Origin: an uncultured Coriobacteriales bacterium
GTDB taxonomy: Bacteria; Actinomycetota; Coriobacteriia; Coriobacteriales; UMGS124
Direction of reading: 5' to 3'
DNA: 27,537 nt
Assembly: GCA_903789505.1 (NCBI GenBank)
Contig: CAIFEU010000013.1
Span: 1 to 27,537, forward strand
Shown: one piece after another, positions 1-9,525 of the stretch
How positions within the stretch are numbered: position 1 is the stretch's first letter
How the letters are laid out: every line of letters begins with the position of its first letter
Notes under the pieces: generated by a model
Seen by the model: the letters and a program-made list of their open reading frames with translations, nothing else
The model's database searches: none
What the model was told of the DNA's origin: nothing
Made by a program: the position numbers and the translations under genes

Positions 1-764
1 GGGTCGAGCCGGGGCGCGACTTCGAGCGCGCGCTGCGCCGCCCGGGGCTGTCGCTGATCTGCGAGTGCAAGCAGGCGTCGCCCTCGCGCGGCCAGATCGC
101 GCGGGACTACGACCCGGTCGCGATCGCGTCGGACTACGAGGCGGGCGGTGCGGCGGCGGTGAGCTGCCTGACCGAGCCGGACTTCTTCCGCGGCTCGCTC
201 GACGACCTGCGCGCCGTCGCGGGCGCAGTCTCGGTGCCGGTGCTGCGCAAGGACTTCGTCGTCGACGAGTACATGCTCTACCAGGCGAGCATTGCCGGCG
301 CCTCCGCCGCCCTGCTGATCGTGGGCATCCTCTCCGACGAGCAGCTCGTCGCGTTCCAGCGCGTCTGCGACGAGCTGGGCATCGCCGCGCTGGTCGAGGC
401 GTACACGGCCCCCGAGCTCGAGCGGGCGCTCGCGAGCGGGGCCCGGGTGGTGGGCGTCAACAACCGCGACCTGCGCGACTTCTCGGTCGACTTCGACCAC
501 GCGCGGCGCCTGCGCGAGATGGTGCCCCCCGAGTGCGTCTACGTCGCCGAGAGCGGCGTGTCGAGCCTCGACGACGTGGCGACCGTCGCCGCCATGGGGG
601 CCGACGCCGCGCTGGTGGGGGAGTTCCTGATGCGCGCCCCCGACCGCCCGGCGCTGCTCGGGCGGATGCGCGCCGCCGCGTGGGAGGCGGCCGGGCGGGT
701 TCGCCCCGACACCCCCGTCCGGCAGGGCGGCGTCTCTGGCCAGGGGGGAGGCGGGCGGCGATGA
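1..764 (+). CDS. trpC: Indole-3-glycerol phosphate synthase, 5' end missing
   Basis: This is the C-terminal 253 codons of TrpC, which closes the indole ring of 1-(o-carboxyphenylamino)-1-deoxyribulose 5-phosphate in tryptophan synthesis. The frame is open from base 3, and the start lies upstream of the window. The fragment carries the family's first catalytic motif as ECKQASPSRG at fragment residues 20-29, where the Lys and Ser bind substrate. LRKDFVVDEY, GVNNRDL and AESGVSS follow in the usual TIM-barrel order. Family members are about 250-270 residues and the Lys motif normally lies near residue 50, so about 25-30 residues are missing. The stop codon TGA overlaps the trpF start as ATGA, which points to translational coupling. 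Identification is firm. Confidence 0.96.
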   Translation, partial: VEPGRDFERALRRPGLSLICECKQASPSRGQIARDYDPVAIASDYEAGGAAAVSCLTEPDFFRGSLDDLRAVAGAVSVPVLRKDFVVDEYMLYQASIAGASAALLIVGILSDEQLVAFQRVCDELGIAALVEAYTAPELERALASGARVVGVNNRDLRDFSVDFDHARRLREMVPPECVYVAESGVSSLDDVATVAAMGADAALVGEFLMRAPDRPALLGRMRAAAWEAAGRVRPDTPVRQGGVSGQGGGGRR

Positions 765-1485
765 GGGACCGCAGGCTGGCGACCGAGCACGCCCGCGCGC
801 TGCTCGTTGGCGCCCGGGCCGACCGCCCGCGGGCCGGGGACGGCCCCGCCGCGCCGACGGCGCCGGTCGCCGTCAAGCTGTGTGGGCTCACGCGCCCGCG
901 CGACGTGGAGGCCGCCAACGCCGCCGCGCCCGACATGGCGGGGTTCGTCGTGGACGTGCCGTCGTCGCGGCGCAGCGTGGGGTTCGAGGTGCTCGTCGAC
1001 CTGCTGGCGGCGCTCGACCCGCGCGTCGCGGCGGTGGGCGTGTTCGTGGACGAGCCGCCCGAGCTGGTGGGGCTCGCGGTCGCCGCGGGCGTCGACGTGG
1101 TGCAGCTCCACGGCCACGAGGACGACGCATACCTGCGGCGCCTGCGCGCGACCCTGCCCGCGGGGGTGCCCGTCATCCAGGGGTTTCTCGTGGCGGGGCC
1201 GGACGACGTGGAGCGCGCCGACGCCAGCGCCGCCGACCTCATCCTGCTCGACGGCGGCCGCGGGCAGGGCCGCCCGTTCGACTGGGGCCTGCTGGCGGGC
1301 GTCACGCGGCCGTACGTGCTGGCGGGCGGGCTCGGACCCGACAACGTCGCGCTGGCGCTGAGGGCCGCGGCGCGGGCGGGCGCCCGCCCCTGGGGTGTCG
1401 ACATGAGCTCGGGCGTCGAGACGGACGGCGCCAAGGATCCGATCAAGATGGCCGCGGCGGTCGCCGCGGCGAAGGGAGCTGAACG

Positions 1486-1489
<4 letters not shown>
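761..1489 (+). CDS. trpF: Phosphoribosylanthranilate isomerase
   Basis: TrpF carries out the Amadori rearrangement of phosphoribosylanthranilate, the step before TrpC. The protein has 242 residues. The catalytic Cys is C41 in VKLCGLTRPRD and the catalytic Asp is D164 in ILLDGGRGQGRPFDW. The phosphate-binding end of the barrel is seen as YVLAGGLGPDNV and VDMSSGVE. The start is set by the ATGA overlap with trpC. It gives an N-terminal extension of about 36 residues ahead of the first beta strand, longer than in most TrpF proteins and rich in Arg and Ala. A later start is possible, but no better ribosome binding site is visible. The stop overlaps the trpB start by four bases (ATGA again). Confidence 0.95.
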
Positions 1490-2677
<1,188 letters not shown>

Positions 2678-2685
<8 letters not shown>

Positions 2686-3538
2686 CACCAACCAGACGGC
2701 CGGCTCTTCGTCGCCCGCCGCGCCCGCGCTGACCACCCCCGCCGGCGCCCCGTCGATTGCGGCGGCGTTCACCGCCCCCGACGGCACCCGAAAGAAGGCG
2801 TTCATCCCGTTTCTGACCTGCGGCGACCCCTCGCTCGACGTGACCGAGCGGCTCGTCGTCGAGATGGCACGCTCCGGCGCCGACCTCATCGAGCTGGGAA
2901 TCCCCTTCTCCGATCCGATGGCCGAGGGCCCCACGATCCAGCAGGCCAACGTCCGAGCCCTGTCCGGACACGTCACGACCGACGACGTCCTCGCGATGGT
3001 GCGCCGGGTGCGCCCCCGGGTCGACGTGCCGCTGGTGTTCATGACCTACGCCAACGTGCTGTTCAGCTACGGGATCGAGCGCTTCGCCGCCAACGCGGCC
3101 GAGGCGGGCATTGCCGGTGTCATCCTGCCCGACGTCCCCTTCGAGGAGAAGGCCGAGTTCGCCGAGCCGCTGGGCGCCGCCGGCCTGGAGCTGGTGTCGC
3201 TGATTGCGCCGACCTCCCACGAGCGCATCCGCCAGATCGCGTCGGCGGCGCGCGGGTTCGTCTACTGCGTCAGCTCGCTGGGCGTCACCGGCGTGCGCTC
3301 GCAGATCACCGGCGACGTGGGCGAGATGGTGGGCCACGTGCGCGCGGTGACCGACGTCCCGACGGCGGTGGGCTTCGGCATCTCGACGCCCGAGCAGGCA
3401 CGCGCGATGGCTGCCGCCTCCGACGGCGCGATCGTGGGCTCGGCGATCGTCCGCATGATTGGGGAGCTCGGGCAGGGCTGCGTGGGCCCGGTCGCCGACT
3501 ACGTGCGGGAGATGGCCGAGGCCACCCACTCCGCGTAG
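2678..3538 (+). CDS. trpA: Tryptophan synthase alpha chain
   Basis: TrpA cleaves indole-3-glycerol phosphate and channels indole to TrpB. It has 286 residues, about 20 more than E. coli TrpA. The extra residues are a Ser/Ala/Pro-rich N-terminal tail (residues 4-30). The general-base glutamate is E72 in LIELGIPFSDP. The second catalytic position, D60 in E. coli, is E83 here in DPMAEGPTIQQAN. The C-terminal phosphate site is seen as VGFGIST and IVGSAIVR. A strong ribosome binding site, GAGGGGAGG, lies at 2663-2671, seven bases before the start. As the last gene of the operon it is followed by a GC-rich untranslated stretch. Confidence 0.97.
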
Positions 3539-3567
3539 GGCGGCCCACCTCCGGGCGGCGGCGCCGG

Positions 3568-3587
3568 GGCGGGGGCGACTCCCCGCC
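3568..3587 (+). terminator. Possible hairpin after the trp operon
   Basis: A perfect 7-bp stem (3568-3574 pairing with 3581-3587) with a 6-base loop lies 30 bases after the trpA stop. No T-run follows, so a classical intrinsic terminator is not shown. It may only reflect the very high local GC. Confidence 0.35.
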
Positions 3588-3701
3588 GCGGTGCGCGCTG
3601 CCGGAAGCCGCGACCCCCTTGCGCCGGCATTGCCTCAGGCGGGCCGGGTTGACCGCGGCGCCGCCCCCGCGCCTGCCGAATTGTGGAGGCCGTGCCACCC
3701 G

Positions 3702-3725
3702 TGAACATCACGGCGTGGATGTTCA
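3702..3725. promoter_or_regulatory. Perfect 8-bp inverted repeat, possible operator
   Basis: TGAACATC (3702-3709) and GATGTTCA (3718-3725) are exact reverse complements separated by 8 bases. The dyad lies in a locally AT-richer stretch 108 bases before the HsmA-family start. Half-sites centred 16 bases apart suit a dimeric regulator binding one face of the helix. No regulator can be named from the site alone. Confidence 0.5.
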
Positions 3726-3792
3726 TTTCCTACCTCATTAGCATGAATTGCGTCAACGGAAACGAACGGCGGGGCGCCCCGGCGCGCCCCGC

Positions 3793-3807
3793 ATGCGATC
3801 GTCGCAT
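3793..3807. promoter_or_regulatory. Short dyad before the HsmA-family start
   Basis: ATGCGA and TCGCAT form a 6-bp inverted repeat around a 3-base centre. It ends ten bases before the ribosome binding site GGAGGT (3817-3822) of the downstream gene. It could be an operator or a leader hairpin that affects translation. Its small size leaves chance open. Confidence 0.3.
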
Positions 3808-3832
3808 CGATTCATCGGAGGTAGGAACAGAC

Positions 3833-4336
3833 ATGAGCCCCATCATCATGGCGGCGGCCGGCACCATCTCGGTCGCCCTCGTCCTGTACACCATCGGCGT
3901 CTTCTGGGAACGCTCCTCCGGCGAGCTGCGCGTCCCGCACGTTGCCCTGTTCTGGGCCGGCCTCGCGTGCGACGCGACCGGCACCACGCTGATGTCGGCC
4001 GCCGCCGGCGGGATGGGCGGGGCGGGCGCCCTGTCGGTGCACGCGGTAACCGGCGCGCTGGCCTTCGCCCTGATGCTCTTCCACGCCTCGTGGGCGACGT
4101 TCACGCTCGTGCGCGGCAGCGCCCGCATGCGCGCGAGTTTCCATCGCCTGAGCGTCGGCGTGTGGCTGTTCTGGCTGCTGCCGTACGTCTACGGCATGAT
4201 GCAGGGCATCCCCGCGCTGCCCGCGATGGGCGCGGGCGTCAGCCTCACGGTGGCCGCCGGCGTGCCGCTGGCCATCGGCTCGGTGCTGTGCCTGCGCGCC
4301 ACGAGGGACCGTCGCCGCGCCGTGGCAGCGCGGTAA
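3833..4336 (+). CDS. HsmA-family integral membrane protein
   Basis: A 167-residue membrane protein that I place in the HsmA family. The first helix reads ISVALVLYTIGVFWER, followed by ALFWAGLACDATGTTLMS, HAVTGALAFALMLFHASWA and FHRLSVGVWLFWLLPYVYGM, with four to five membrane spans in all. The paired His residues in the HAVTG and FHASW segments and the charged FHR are typical of the family. HsmA has been linked to heat-shock survival in enteric bacteria, but its biochemical activity is unknown to me. The ATG at 3833 is chosen for the GGAGGT site ten bases upstream. An upstream extension in the same frame (from 3683) is hydrophilic, unlike the family, and covers the dyads. The gene stands alone between trpA and a regulator gene. 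Confidence 0.82.
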   Translation: MSPIIMAAAGTISVALVLYTIGVFWERSSGELRVPHVALFWAGLACDATGTTLMSAAAGGMGGAGALSVHAVTGALAFALMLFHASWATFTLVRGSARMRASFHRLSVGVWLFWLLPYVYGMMQGIPALPAMGAGVSLTVAAGVPLAIGSVLCLRATRDRRRAVAAR

Positions 4337-4338
4337 AT

Positions 4339-4364
4339 CCGGAGGCTCGAAGCCGCTCCGGTTT
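4339..4364 (+). terminator. Likely terminator of the HsmA-family gene
   Basis: Two bases after the stop codon, CCGGA pairs with TCCGG and an inner GGCT pairs with AGCC around a 3-base loop, interrupted by a 2-base bulge (GC). A short TTT follows at 4362-4364. The position and the short T-run fit a weak intrinsic terminator. Confidence 0.5.
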
Positions 4365-4402
4365 CCGTGTCCAGGCGACGGCGGCGCCTGCGCGCTGGGC
4401 CC

Positions 4403-4408
4403 TATACT
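4403..4408 (+). promoter_or_regulatory. Possible -10 box of the first membrane-LuxR gene
   Basis: TATACT stands out in otherwise GC-rich DNA, 83 bases before the proposed luxR start. No convincing -35 hexamer sits 16-18 bases upstream. The second membrane-LuxR gene has a similar lone TATAGT in a comparable place. Confidence 0.3.
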
Positions 4409-4490
4409 GGCGGGCGCGTTGGGCGGCGACGGGCGTCCGCCTCTGGGCGGGGAGTCGCACGCGGCGCGCAACCAGCGGAAAAGGGAGCGC

Positions 4491-6140
4491 ATGGAGTCTC
4501 TGGAGGCCAGAATCGAACGAGCCGAGAGCGAGCCGGCGGGTCACCTCGACGCGCGCCTGCTCGGGCTGGGCTTCCTGGTCGCAAGTGACCTCATGCTCCT
4601 GAACGCGTTCTCCCCTGCGAACGTCGCCGCGGACGCCGGCCATCCCCAGGGGGTCCCCTTCCATGTCGCGGAGCTGCTGGCGTTCCTCGCCGGCGCGCTT
4701 GCCTGCGCGCTCCTGTGGCTGGCGGTGGGGTCTCGCGCCGGGCGTCGGGACGCATCCGCCGCGCCCGCGGCTTGCCCGGAAGGCGATTCCGGGCGCCCGG
4801 CGCGCCCTTGGGGCGCGCCGCTCGCGGTGTGCGCGCTGCTCTCGGCGGTGGGCCTCGCCCTCGCATGGGCGCATGGCTCCGTCGGGCGGGCACCCGCCCA
4901 GCCGCTCGCCCTCGCCGTCGCGAGCGGGGCGGCCATGGGCGCAGCGAACACGCTGGCAGCGCTGCTGTGGGGTCGCGTGTACGCGTCGCTGGGGACGCGC
5001 CGGTGCCTCGCGCACGCCCCGGTGTCCTGCGCGCTCGGCGTCACCCTCAGCCTGCTGCCTGCGCTGGCCTCGGCGGGTGCGGCGCTCGTCCACCCGCTCG
5101 TCTGGAGCGCCTGTCAGGCGCTGTGCCTCGCGCTGCTCGCCGCCGAGCTGCGCCAGGGGGCTCTCTGTCTCGGGATGGGGCGCGCTAAGGGCGCGCCCGG
5201 GGAGGGCGTCTGCGACGCGGGACGGGCAAAGGCCTCGGGCGCGGTGCGGTCGGCGTGCCCGCAGCGGCAGGGACGGGATGGCGAGGGGCCGCGGGAGGCG
5301 GAACCCGAGCGCGCGGACTCCCGCCAGATGGCGTCGTACCTGTGGGGGGCGGTCGCCGGGCAGGCGGTCTTCGCGTTCCTGCTGGGCGTGTTCTGGCGCG
5401 CCTACTCCGAGGCGGTCTTCTACGCGTGGGGGCTCGAGACGTGCGTGGCGTGGGCAGTCGCCCTGCTCATGGCCGCGCTCGCGGTGTTCGGCGGCAGGCT
5501 CTCCCGGCAGGTGGGGTTCGGCGCGCTCTACCGCGTCGCGATGCCGGTAGGCGCCCTGCTGCTGGTCGCAGACCCGTTCCTCTCGCTGGTCGGCGTCGGC
5601 GAGATGTTCGTCACGTCGGGCGTGTTCTGGACCGTGTGCCTGATGTCGTTCTTCGTGGTGGCGTGGACCGCCATCGCCCAGGCGTGCCGGGAGGGCGGCC
5701 GCCCGTCCGACCCGGCGACGTGCGTGGCGCGCGCGGCGTGGGCGGCTGCGCTCGCCGCGGGCGTCCTGGCGGGGTCGGCGCTCGACTCGTTCGGCGTCAA
5801 GCTGGTTGCGACGACGCTGATCGTCGCCTACCTGGCGGCCCTGCTCGTGTGGCAGTTCGTGCTTTCGGGGCGGCAGCGCGAGCAGGTCGAGGCCGCCCGG
5901 GCGCAGGCGGGCGAGAGCATGCAGGAATGGGCGGCGCGCATCGCCCGCGACCACGGCCTGTCGGAGCGCGAGACGACCGTCTTCGAGCTTCTCGCCCAGG
6001 GCCACGGCGAGACGTTCATCTCCGAGCGCCTGTCCATCTCGCCCAACACGGTCAAGACGCACCGCAAGCACATCTACCGCAAGCTTGGCATCTCCTCGCG
6101 CGAGGAGCTCCTCGACTTCGTGAGCCGCTCGCTCGGCTGA
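4491..6140 (+). CDS. LuxR-type regulator with multi-pass membrane domain
   Basis: A 549-residue regulator. Residues of about 20-450 form about a dozen hydrophobic segments resembling a transporter-like membrane domain. The last 60 residues (490-549) are a LuxR/NarL helix-turn-helix: LSERETTVFELLAQG, then SISPNTVKTHRKHIYRKLGI. There is no receiver domain and no Asp phosphorylation site. A polar, low-complexity loop at roughly 245-280 divides the membrane part into two halves. This architecture is common in Eggerthellaceae, where such genes often neighbour respiratory reductases. The convergent Tat-exported reductase is therefore a plausible target, though this is inference. The ATG at 4491 is preferred because AAAGGGAG lies six bases upstream and the 24 residues before it are non-conserved and polar. 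Confidence 0.88.
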   Translation: MESLEARIERAESEPAGHLDARLLGLGFLVASDLMLLNAFSPANVAADAGHPQGVPFHVAELLAFLAGALACALLWLAVGSRAGRRDASAAPAACPEGDSGRPARPWGAPLAVCALLSAVGLALAWAHGSVGRAPAQPLALAVASGAAMGAANTLAALLWGRVYASLGTRRCLAHAPVSCALGVTLSLLPALASAGAALVHPLVWSACQALCLALLAAELRQGALCLGMGRAKGAPGEGVCDAGRAKASGAVRSACPQRQGRDGEGPREAEPERADSRQMASYLWGAVAGQAVFAFLLGVFWRAYSEAVFYAWGLETCVAWAVALLMAALAVFGGRLSRQVGFGALYRVAMPVGALLLVADPFLSLVGVGEMFVTSGVFWTVCLMSFFVVAWTAIAQACREGGRPSDPATCVARAAWAAALAAGVLAGSALDSFGVKLVATTLIVAYLAALLVWQFVLSGRQREQVEAARAQAGESMQEWAARIARDHGLSERETTVFELLAQGHGETFISERLSISPNTVKTHRKHIYRKLGISSREELLDFVSRSLG

Positions 6141-6158
6141 GGGGCGCGGCGCCCCTCA
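6138..6158. terminator. Hairpin between convergent luxR and reductase genes
   Basis: A perfect 9-bp stem, TGAGGGGCG (6138-6146) with CGCCCCTCA (6150-6158), has a 3-base loop and begins at the luxR stop codon itself. It lies between two converging genes and could stop both transcripts. There is no T-run on either strand, so efficiency is uncertain. Confidence 0.55.
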
Positions 6159-6181
6159 GCCGGTGGAGATGGTCCCCCCGC

Positions 6182-8740
6182 CTACGCCCCGACGGGAGCG
6201 TCGGCAGGCTGCAAGCCCGCGGGGGCGCCGTCCGGGGCGCCTCCCTCGGCGCCGTCCGTTCCCTGCTCGGCAATCTGGGCGTCCAGGCCGAATTCGTCGG
6301 TGGGGGTGGCCCCCTGCATCAGCGACTCGTTGATGAACGCGCTCTCGTCGACCTGGCCGTCGCCCATCTTGCGAGCCACCAGGTTGGCGCCGGCCACCGC
6401 GTAGGCAATGTTGCCGGCAAAGCGTGCGTCGCCCACCGCGTAGACCTCGCTCGCCGAGCCCTGAAGCTGGTCGTACAGGCTCATGTTGTTGGTCATGGGC
6501 AGCGCGTCGATCACGGTGTCGACGTCGAGCGTCATCTCGACGCCAGCGTCGGTCGTGAAGGTCACGCTCGTCCCGCTGGCCTGGGCGATTGTGACGCCGT
6601 GGAACGTCTTGACGCCGTGCGCCGGCAGCCACTGCTCCCCCAGGTGCTGGTACCAGACGGTCGCGTACTTGAACCACTCGTCGGAGGTCCCGGGGTTGAG
6701 CTGGTAAATCTTGCGGACTCCCTGATTGATGAGTTTGACCACGATGTTGCATGCCTGGTACTGCCCGCCGATGACCACGACCGAGTCGCCGCAGTCGATC
6801 GTCCCGTCGGCGCCCAGGACGTCCGACATCACCTTGACCATGCCCGTCACGCTGTCACCCTCGGTCGCGCCGATGGAGTCGAGCCCGACGGTGGTGCCGC
6901 CGGTCGCGACGACGACGATGTCGGGTCGCTTCTCCGCCACCAGGTCAGCGTCGACTGAGGTGCCGGTCACGACGTTGACGCCGTTGACCTTCATCTGCCG
7001 CACGAGGAACGCGCGCTGGTCCTCGATGCGCTCGTGGGGGCCGCGCAGGCTTTGGACCATCTTCATCTTGCCGCCCAGCTCGTCCTGCAGCTCGTAGAGG
7101 CTCACGTCGAAGCCGCGTTGGGCCGCGACGCGCGCGCACTCCATGCCCGCCGGGCCTCCGCCGATGACCATGACCGACTTGGGCTCGCTCGCCGGGGCGG
7201 GCGTCCATCCCTCGGGCATGAGGTCCTTGCCCGCGCGCGTCAGCGCCGCGTTGACGCGACAGTACATCGGCACCGTGAAGTCGAAGGGGCTCGGGAAGCA
7301 CGTCATGCAGCGCGCGCAGGGGAGAATCTCGTCGGAGCGCCCCTGCTGGAGCTTGTTGACGTACTCGGGGTCGACCATGAACGGGCGGTTCATGATGACG
7401 AAGTCGATCTTGCCGTCGGCAATCAGCGAGTTGTAGTAGTCGGGCGCGATGCGCGGGTCGTTGAACCCGACGACGCCCACGGGGATACTCACGTTCTCCT
7501 TGATCTTCTCGGCAATCGGCACTAGGCCGCCCATGCCCTCGTGGTCTCCCTTCATCAGGCCGCAGTAGTGCTGCTTGAAGTCCATGACCGAGGCGTAGCC
7601 CGTGTCGCCGTGCTCGAACATGTGGAACAGGTCGGGCATGTACCCGCCCGCGTGGTGGCCGAAGGCGTGCGAGCGCACGTGGATTGACGAAGCGCCGGCC
7701 GCCTCGAAGTACTTGGCCATCTCGTCGCCCTCGTAGATGTTGTTGCACAGGTCGTTCTGCCCGAGGCTCTCGACGTTCTCCTCGACGGGGTTGTACAGGA
7801 CCTGGACGATGAAGTCCTGGCCGACGCGCTCCCGGATGCCCTCGATGAGCTCGCAGATGACGCGCGTGCGGTTCTCGATTGACGCGCCGGAATATTGGTC
7901 GGTGCGCACGTTGTTGTCGTGGCGCGACAGGAAGCAGCTGAAGTAGTGGTTGCACGCCGCGTTGATCTCGACGCCGTCGTAGCCCGCCTTGTAGTAGCGC
8001 TCCGCCGCGTCGACGAAGTAGGCGATCTCGCGCCGGACCGAGTCGGTGGACTGCATGTAGCCCGGGTTGTAGGAGGACTCCATCTTGGTGGTGTACTTGT
8101 TCTGTCCGGCGCCGCCTGCGGTCATCTGCATGTCGAGCATCTGGCCCAGCACCAGCGAACCTCCCTGGTGGATGCGGTCGGCAATCGCGGCGTGCGCGGG
8201 GATGCCGTCGTCGGACTGCAGGTCGAGGAACTTCATCGACCCGGGCGCGTCGAGCGGGATCGAGCCGTTGAACTCGCCGTCATCGGTGGGCAGCGTGTTG
8301 GACGACTCGACCGCGATCATGCCAGCGCCTCCGTCGGCGATGCGGCCGTAGAAGCCCAGGAAGAAGTCGTCGGGCCAGTTGGGGTCCTCGTTGGTCTCCG
8401 ATCCGGCTGCGCTCTTCATGAAGCGGTTGCGCATCGTCTTGCCCGCGATCTTCAGCGGCTCGAACAGCGCCTTGCAGCCCGACTCGTCCGTGACCTGGCT
8501 GGTGTCCTGCGGATTGAGGACGTCGCCCCACACCGCCGCGGTCGTGCCGGCGGTGGCCCCGCCAGCGGTGTCGCCGGCGGCTGGGACGTGCTTGTCCGCG
8601 GATGCGGACTCGGCCGCCTTCGCGACCCCGGAGCCCGCCGCGGCCGAGCCCAGCGCCTGCGCCGACCCCGCGATTGCGGCGCCCGCCGCCATCGCCCCCG
8701 CGCCCTTCAGAAGGGTCCTTCTCGTGACGTCAGCTGCCAT
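6182..8740 (-). CDS. Tat-exported old-yellow-enzyme/NADH:flavin oxidoreductase-type reductase
   Basis: An 852-residue flavin and Fe-S reductase built like 2,4-dienoyl-CoA reductase and the enoate reductases. It starts with a Tat signal (TRRTLLKG, residues 6-13, and a hydrophobic stretch to about 30). A TIM barrel runs over about 90-460 (LFEPLKIAGKTMRNRFMKSA). The [4Fe-4S] ligands C475, C478, C481 and C494 follow. FAD/NAD Rossmann motifs are at 525-532 (VIGGGPAG) and 654-660, and YAVGDAR is at 767-773. An acidic, Pro/Ala-rich tail closes the chain. At the barrel site that usually reads EIHGAHGYL, this protein has EINAACNHY, so both usual His are replaced. The Tat signal places it outside the membrane, suggesting anaerobic respiration on an unsaturated acceptor. 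The substrate is unknown. The start at 8740 is supported by AAGGAGAGG six bases upstream. Confidence 0.93.
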   Translation of the reverse strand: MAADVTRRTLLKGAGAMAAGAAIAGSAQALGSAAAGSGVAKAAESASADKHVPAAGDTAGGATAGTTAAVWGDVLNPQDTSQVTDESGCKALFEPLKIAGKTMRNRFMKSAAGSETNEDPNWPDDFFLGFYGRIADGGAGMIAVESSNTLPTDDGEFNGSIPLDAPGSMKFLDLQSDDGIPAHAAIADRIHQGGSLVLGQMLDMQMTAGGAGQNKYTTKMESSYNPGYMQSTDSVRREIAYFVDAAERYYKAGYDGVEINAACNHYFSCFLSRHDNNVRTDQYSGASIENRTRVICELIEGIRERVGQDFIVQVLYNPVEENVESLGQNDLCNNIYEGDEMAKYFEAAGASSIHVRSHAFGHHAGGYMPDLFHMFEHGDTGYASVMDFKQHYCGLMKGDHEGMGGLVPIAEKIKENVSIPVGVVGFNDPRIAPDYYNSLIADGKIDFVIMNRPFMVDPEYVNKLQQGRSDEILPCARCMTCFPSPFDFTVPMYCRVNAALTRAGKDLMPEGWTPAPASEPKSVMVIGGGPAGMECARVAAQRGFDVSLYELQDELGGKMKMVQSLRGPHERIEDQRAFLVRQMKVNGVNVVTGTSVDADLVAEKRPDIVVVATGGTTVGLDSIGATEGDSVTGMVKVMSDVLGADGTIDCGDSVVVIGGQYQACNIVVKLINQGVRKIYQLNPGTSDEWFKYATVWYQHLGEQWLPAHGVKTFHGVTIAQASGTSVTFTTDAGVEMTLDVDTVIDALPMTNNMSLYDQLQGSASEVYAVGDARFAGNIAYAVAGANLVARKMGDGQVDESAFINESLMQGATPTDEFGLDAQIAEQGTDGAEGGAPDGAPAGLQPADAPVGA

Positions 8741-8871
8741 GATTGCCTCTCCTTCGTCTCTCTGTCGCAGTGCGACGGCGTGTCCCCGGCGGGGCGCCTG
8801 CCGTCTGCCTCGAACGCTATGCGAGGGGGAGGGCCCCGACCATCGCCGCAAGGGGGTATTCGCGCCGCGAC

Positions 8872-9525
8872 GTGCCTCGGCCGGCGCGAGGGCGCATCGC
8901 CCAATGGGGTCACGGGGCCGCGCCGTCGCCCGCGCGTGGGCGGACCTCGATCGCGAGAATCATCGCGCTCGTCGGCATCGTCGCGATATTCGTGACGTTC
9001 TTTCTGCCGCTCGGCACGACGACGGGGGACGACCGCGCCCTGCTGCTGGAGTACGCGGACGAGGAGAGCATCCCCGAGCTGGGTATGACGAACGCCGACG
9101 TGGCCGACATGTCCCTGGTCGAGCTCGGCGTCGTGTACGGGTACGCGGCGTTCAACGAGACGGGCGACACCCAGGTCATCGGCATCATCTGCCTCGCCCT
9201 GTCGGGCCTCATCCTGCTCTTTGCGATCCTCGGGCTCGTCGCAGCGCTGCGCCGCAGGCCGGTGGGGCTGATCGCGTTCACCCTGCTCGATGCCGGGGCG
9301 TTCGCGGCATACTGCTGGGACCTCGGGGACCGCGGCGTCATCGGCGGCACGCGGCTCTTCGGGCCCGACTACTCATGGGGAGTCGCGCGGGTGGGGTTCT
9401 ACGTCGCCTGTGCCTGTGCGGTCGTGGTCGTCGGCGCGGTCTGGATGCTCGTCGAGCGTCACCGGGCGCGCTCCCTCGAGGGCCGTGGCGCCGAGCCGGC
9501 GGGACGAGGCGGGCAGGAGGGCTAG
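8872..9525 (+). CDS. Unrecognised four-helix membrane protein
   Basis: I do not recognise a family. The 217-residue product has four clear hydrophobic segments, at about 26-48 (IALVGIVAIFVTFFLPLG), 102-126 (IGIICLALSGLILLFAILGL), 130-148 and 170-195. Between the first two is an acidic, probably extracytoplasmic loop (residues 52-100). The C-terminus is basic, then Gly-rich. The GTG at 8872 is chosen because the reading frame has no later ATG or GTG before the first helix. A G-rich AAGGGGG lies 15 bases upstream, farther than ideal. The gene diverges from the Tat reductase (131-base gap), so the two may share a control region. Its stop overlaps the convergent LysR remnant by four bases. Confidence 0.7.
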   Translation: MPRPARGRIAQWGHGAAPSPARGRTSIARIIALVGIVAIFVTFFLPLGTTTGDDRALLLEYADEESIPELGMTNADVADMSLVELGVVYGYAAFNETGDTQVIGIICLALSGLILLFAILGLVAALRRRPVGLIAFTLLDAGAFAAYCWDLGDRGVIGGTRLFGPDYSWGVARVGFYVACACAVVVVGAVWMLVERHRARSLEGRGAEPAGRGGQEG

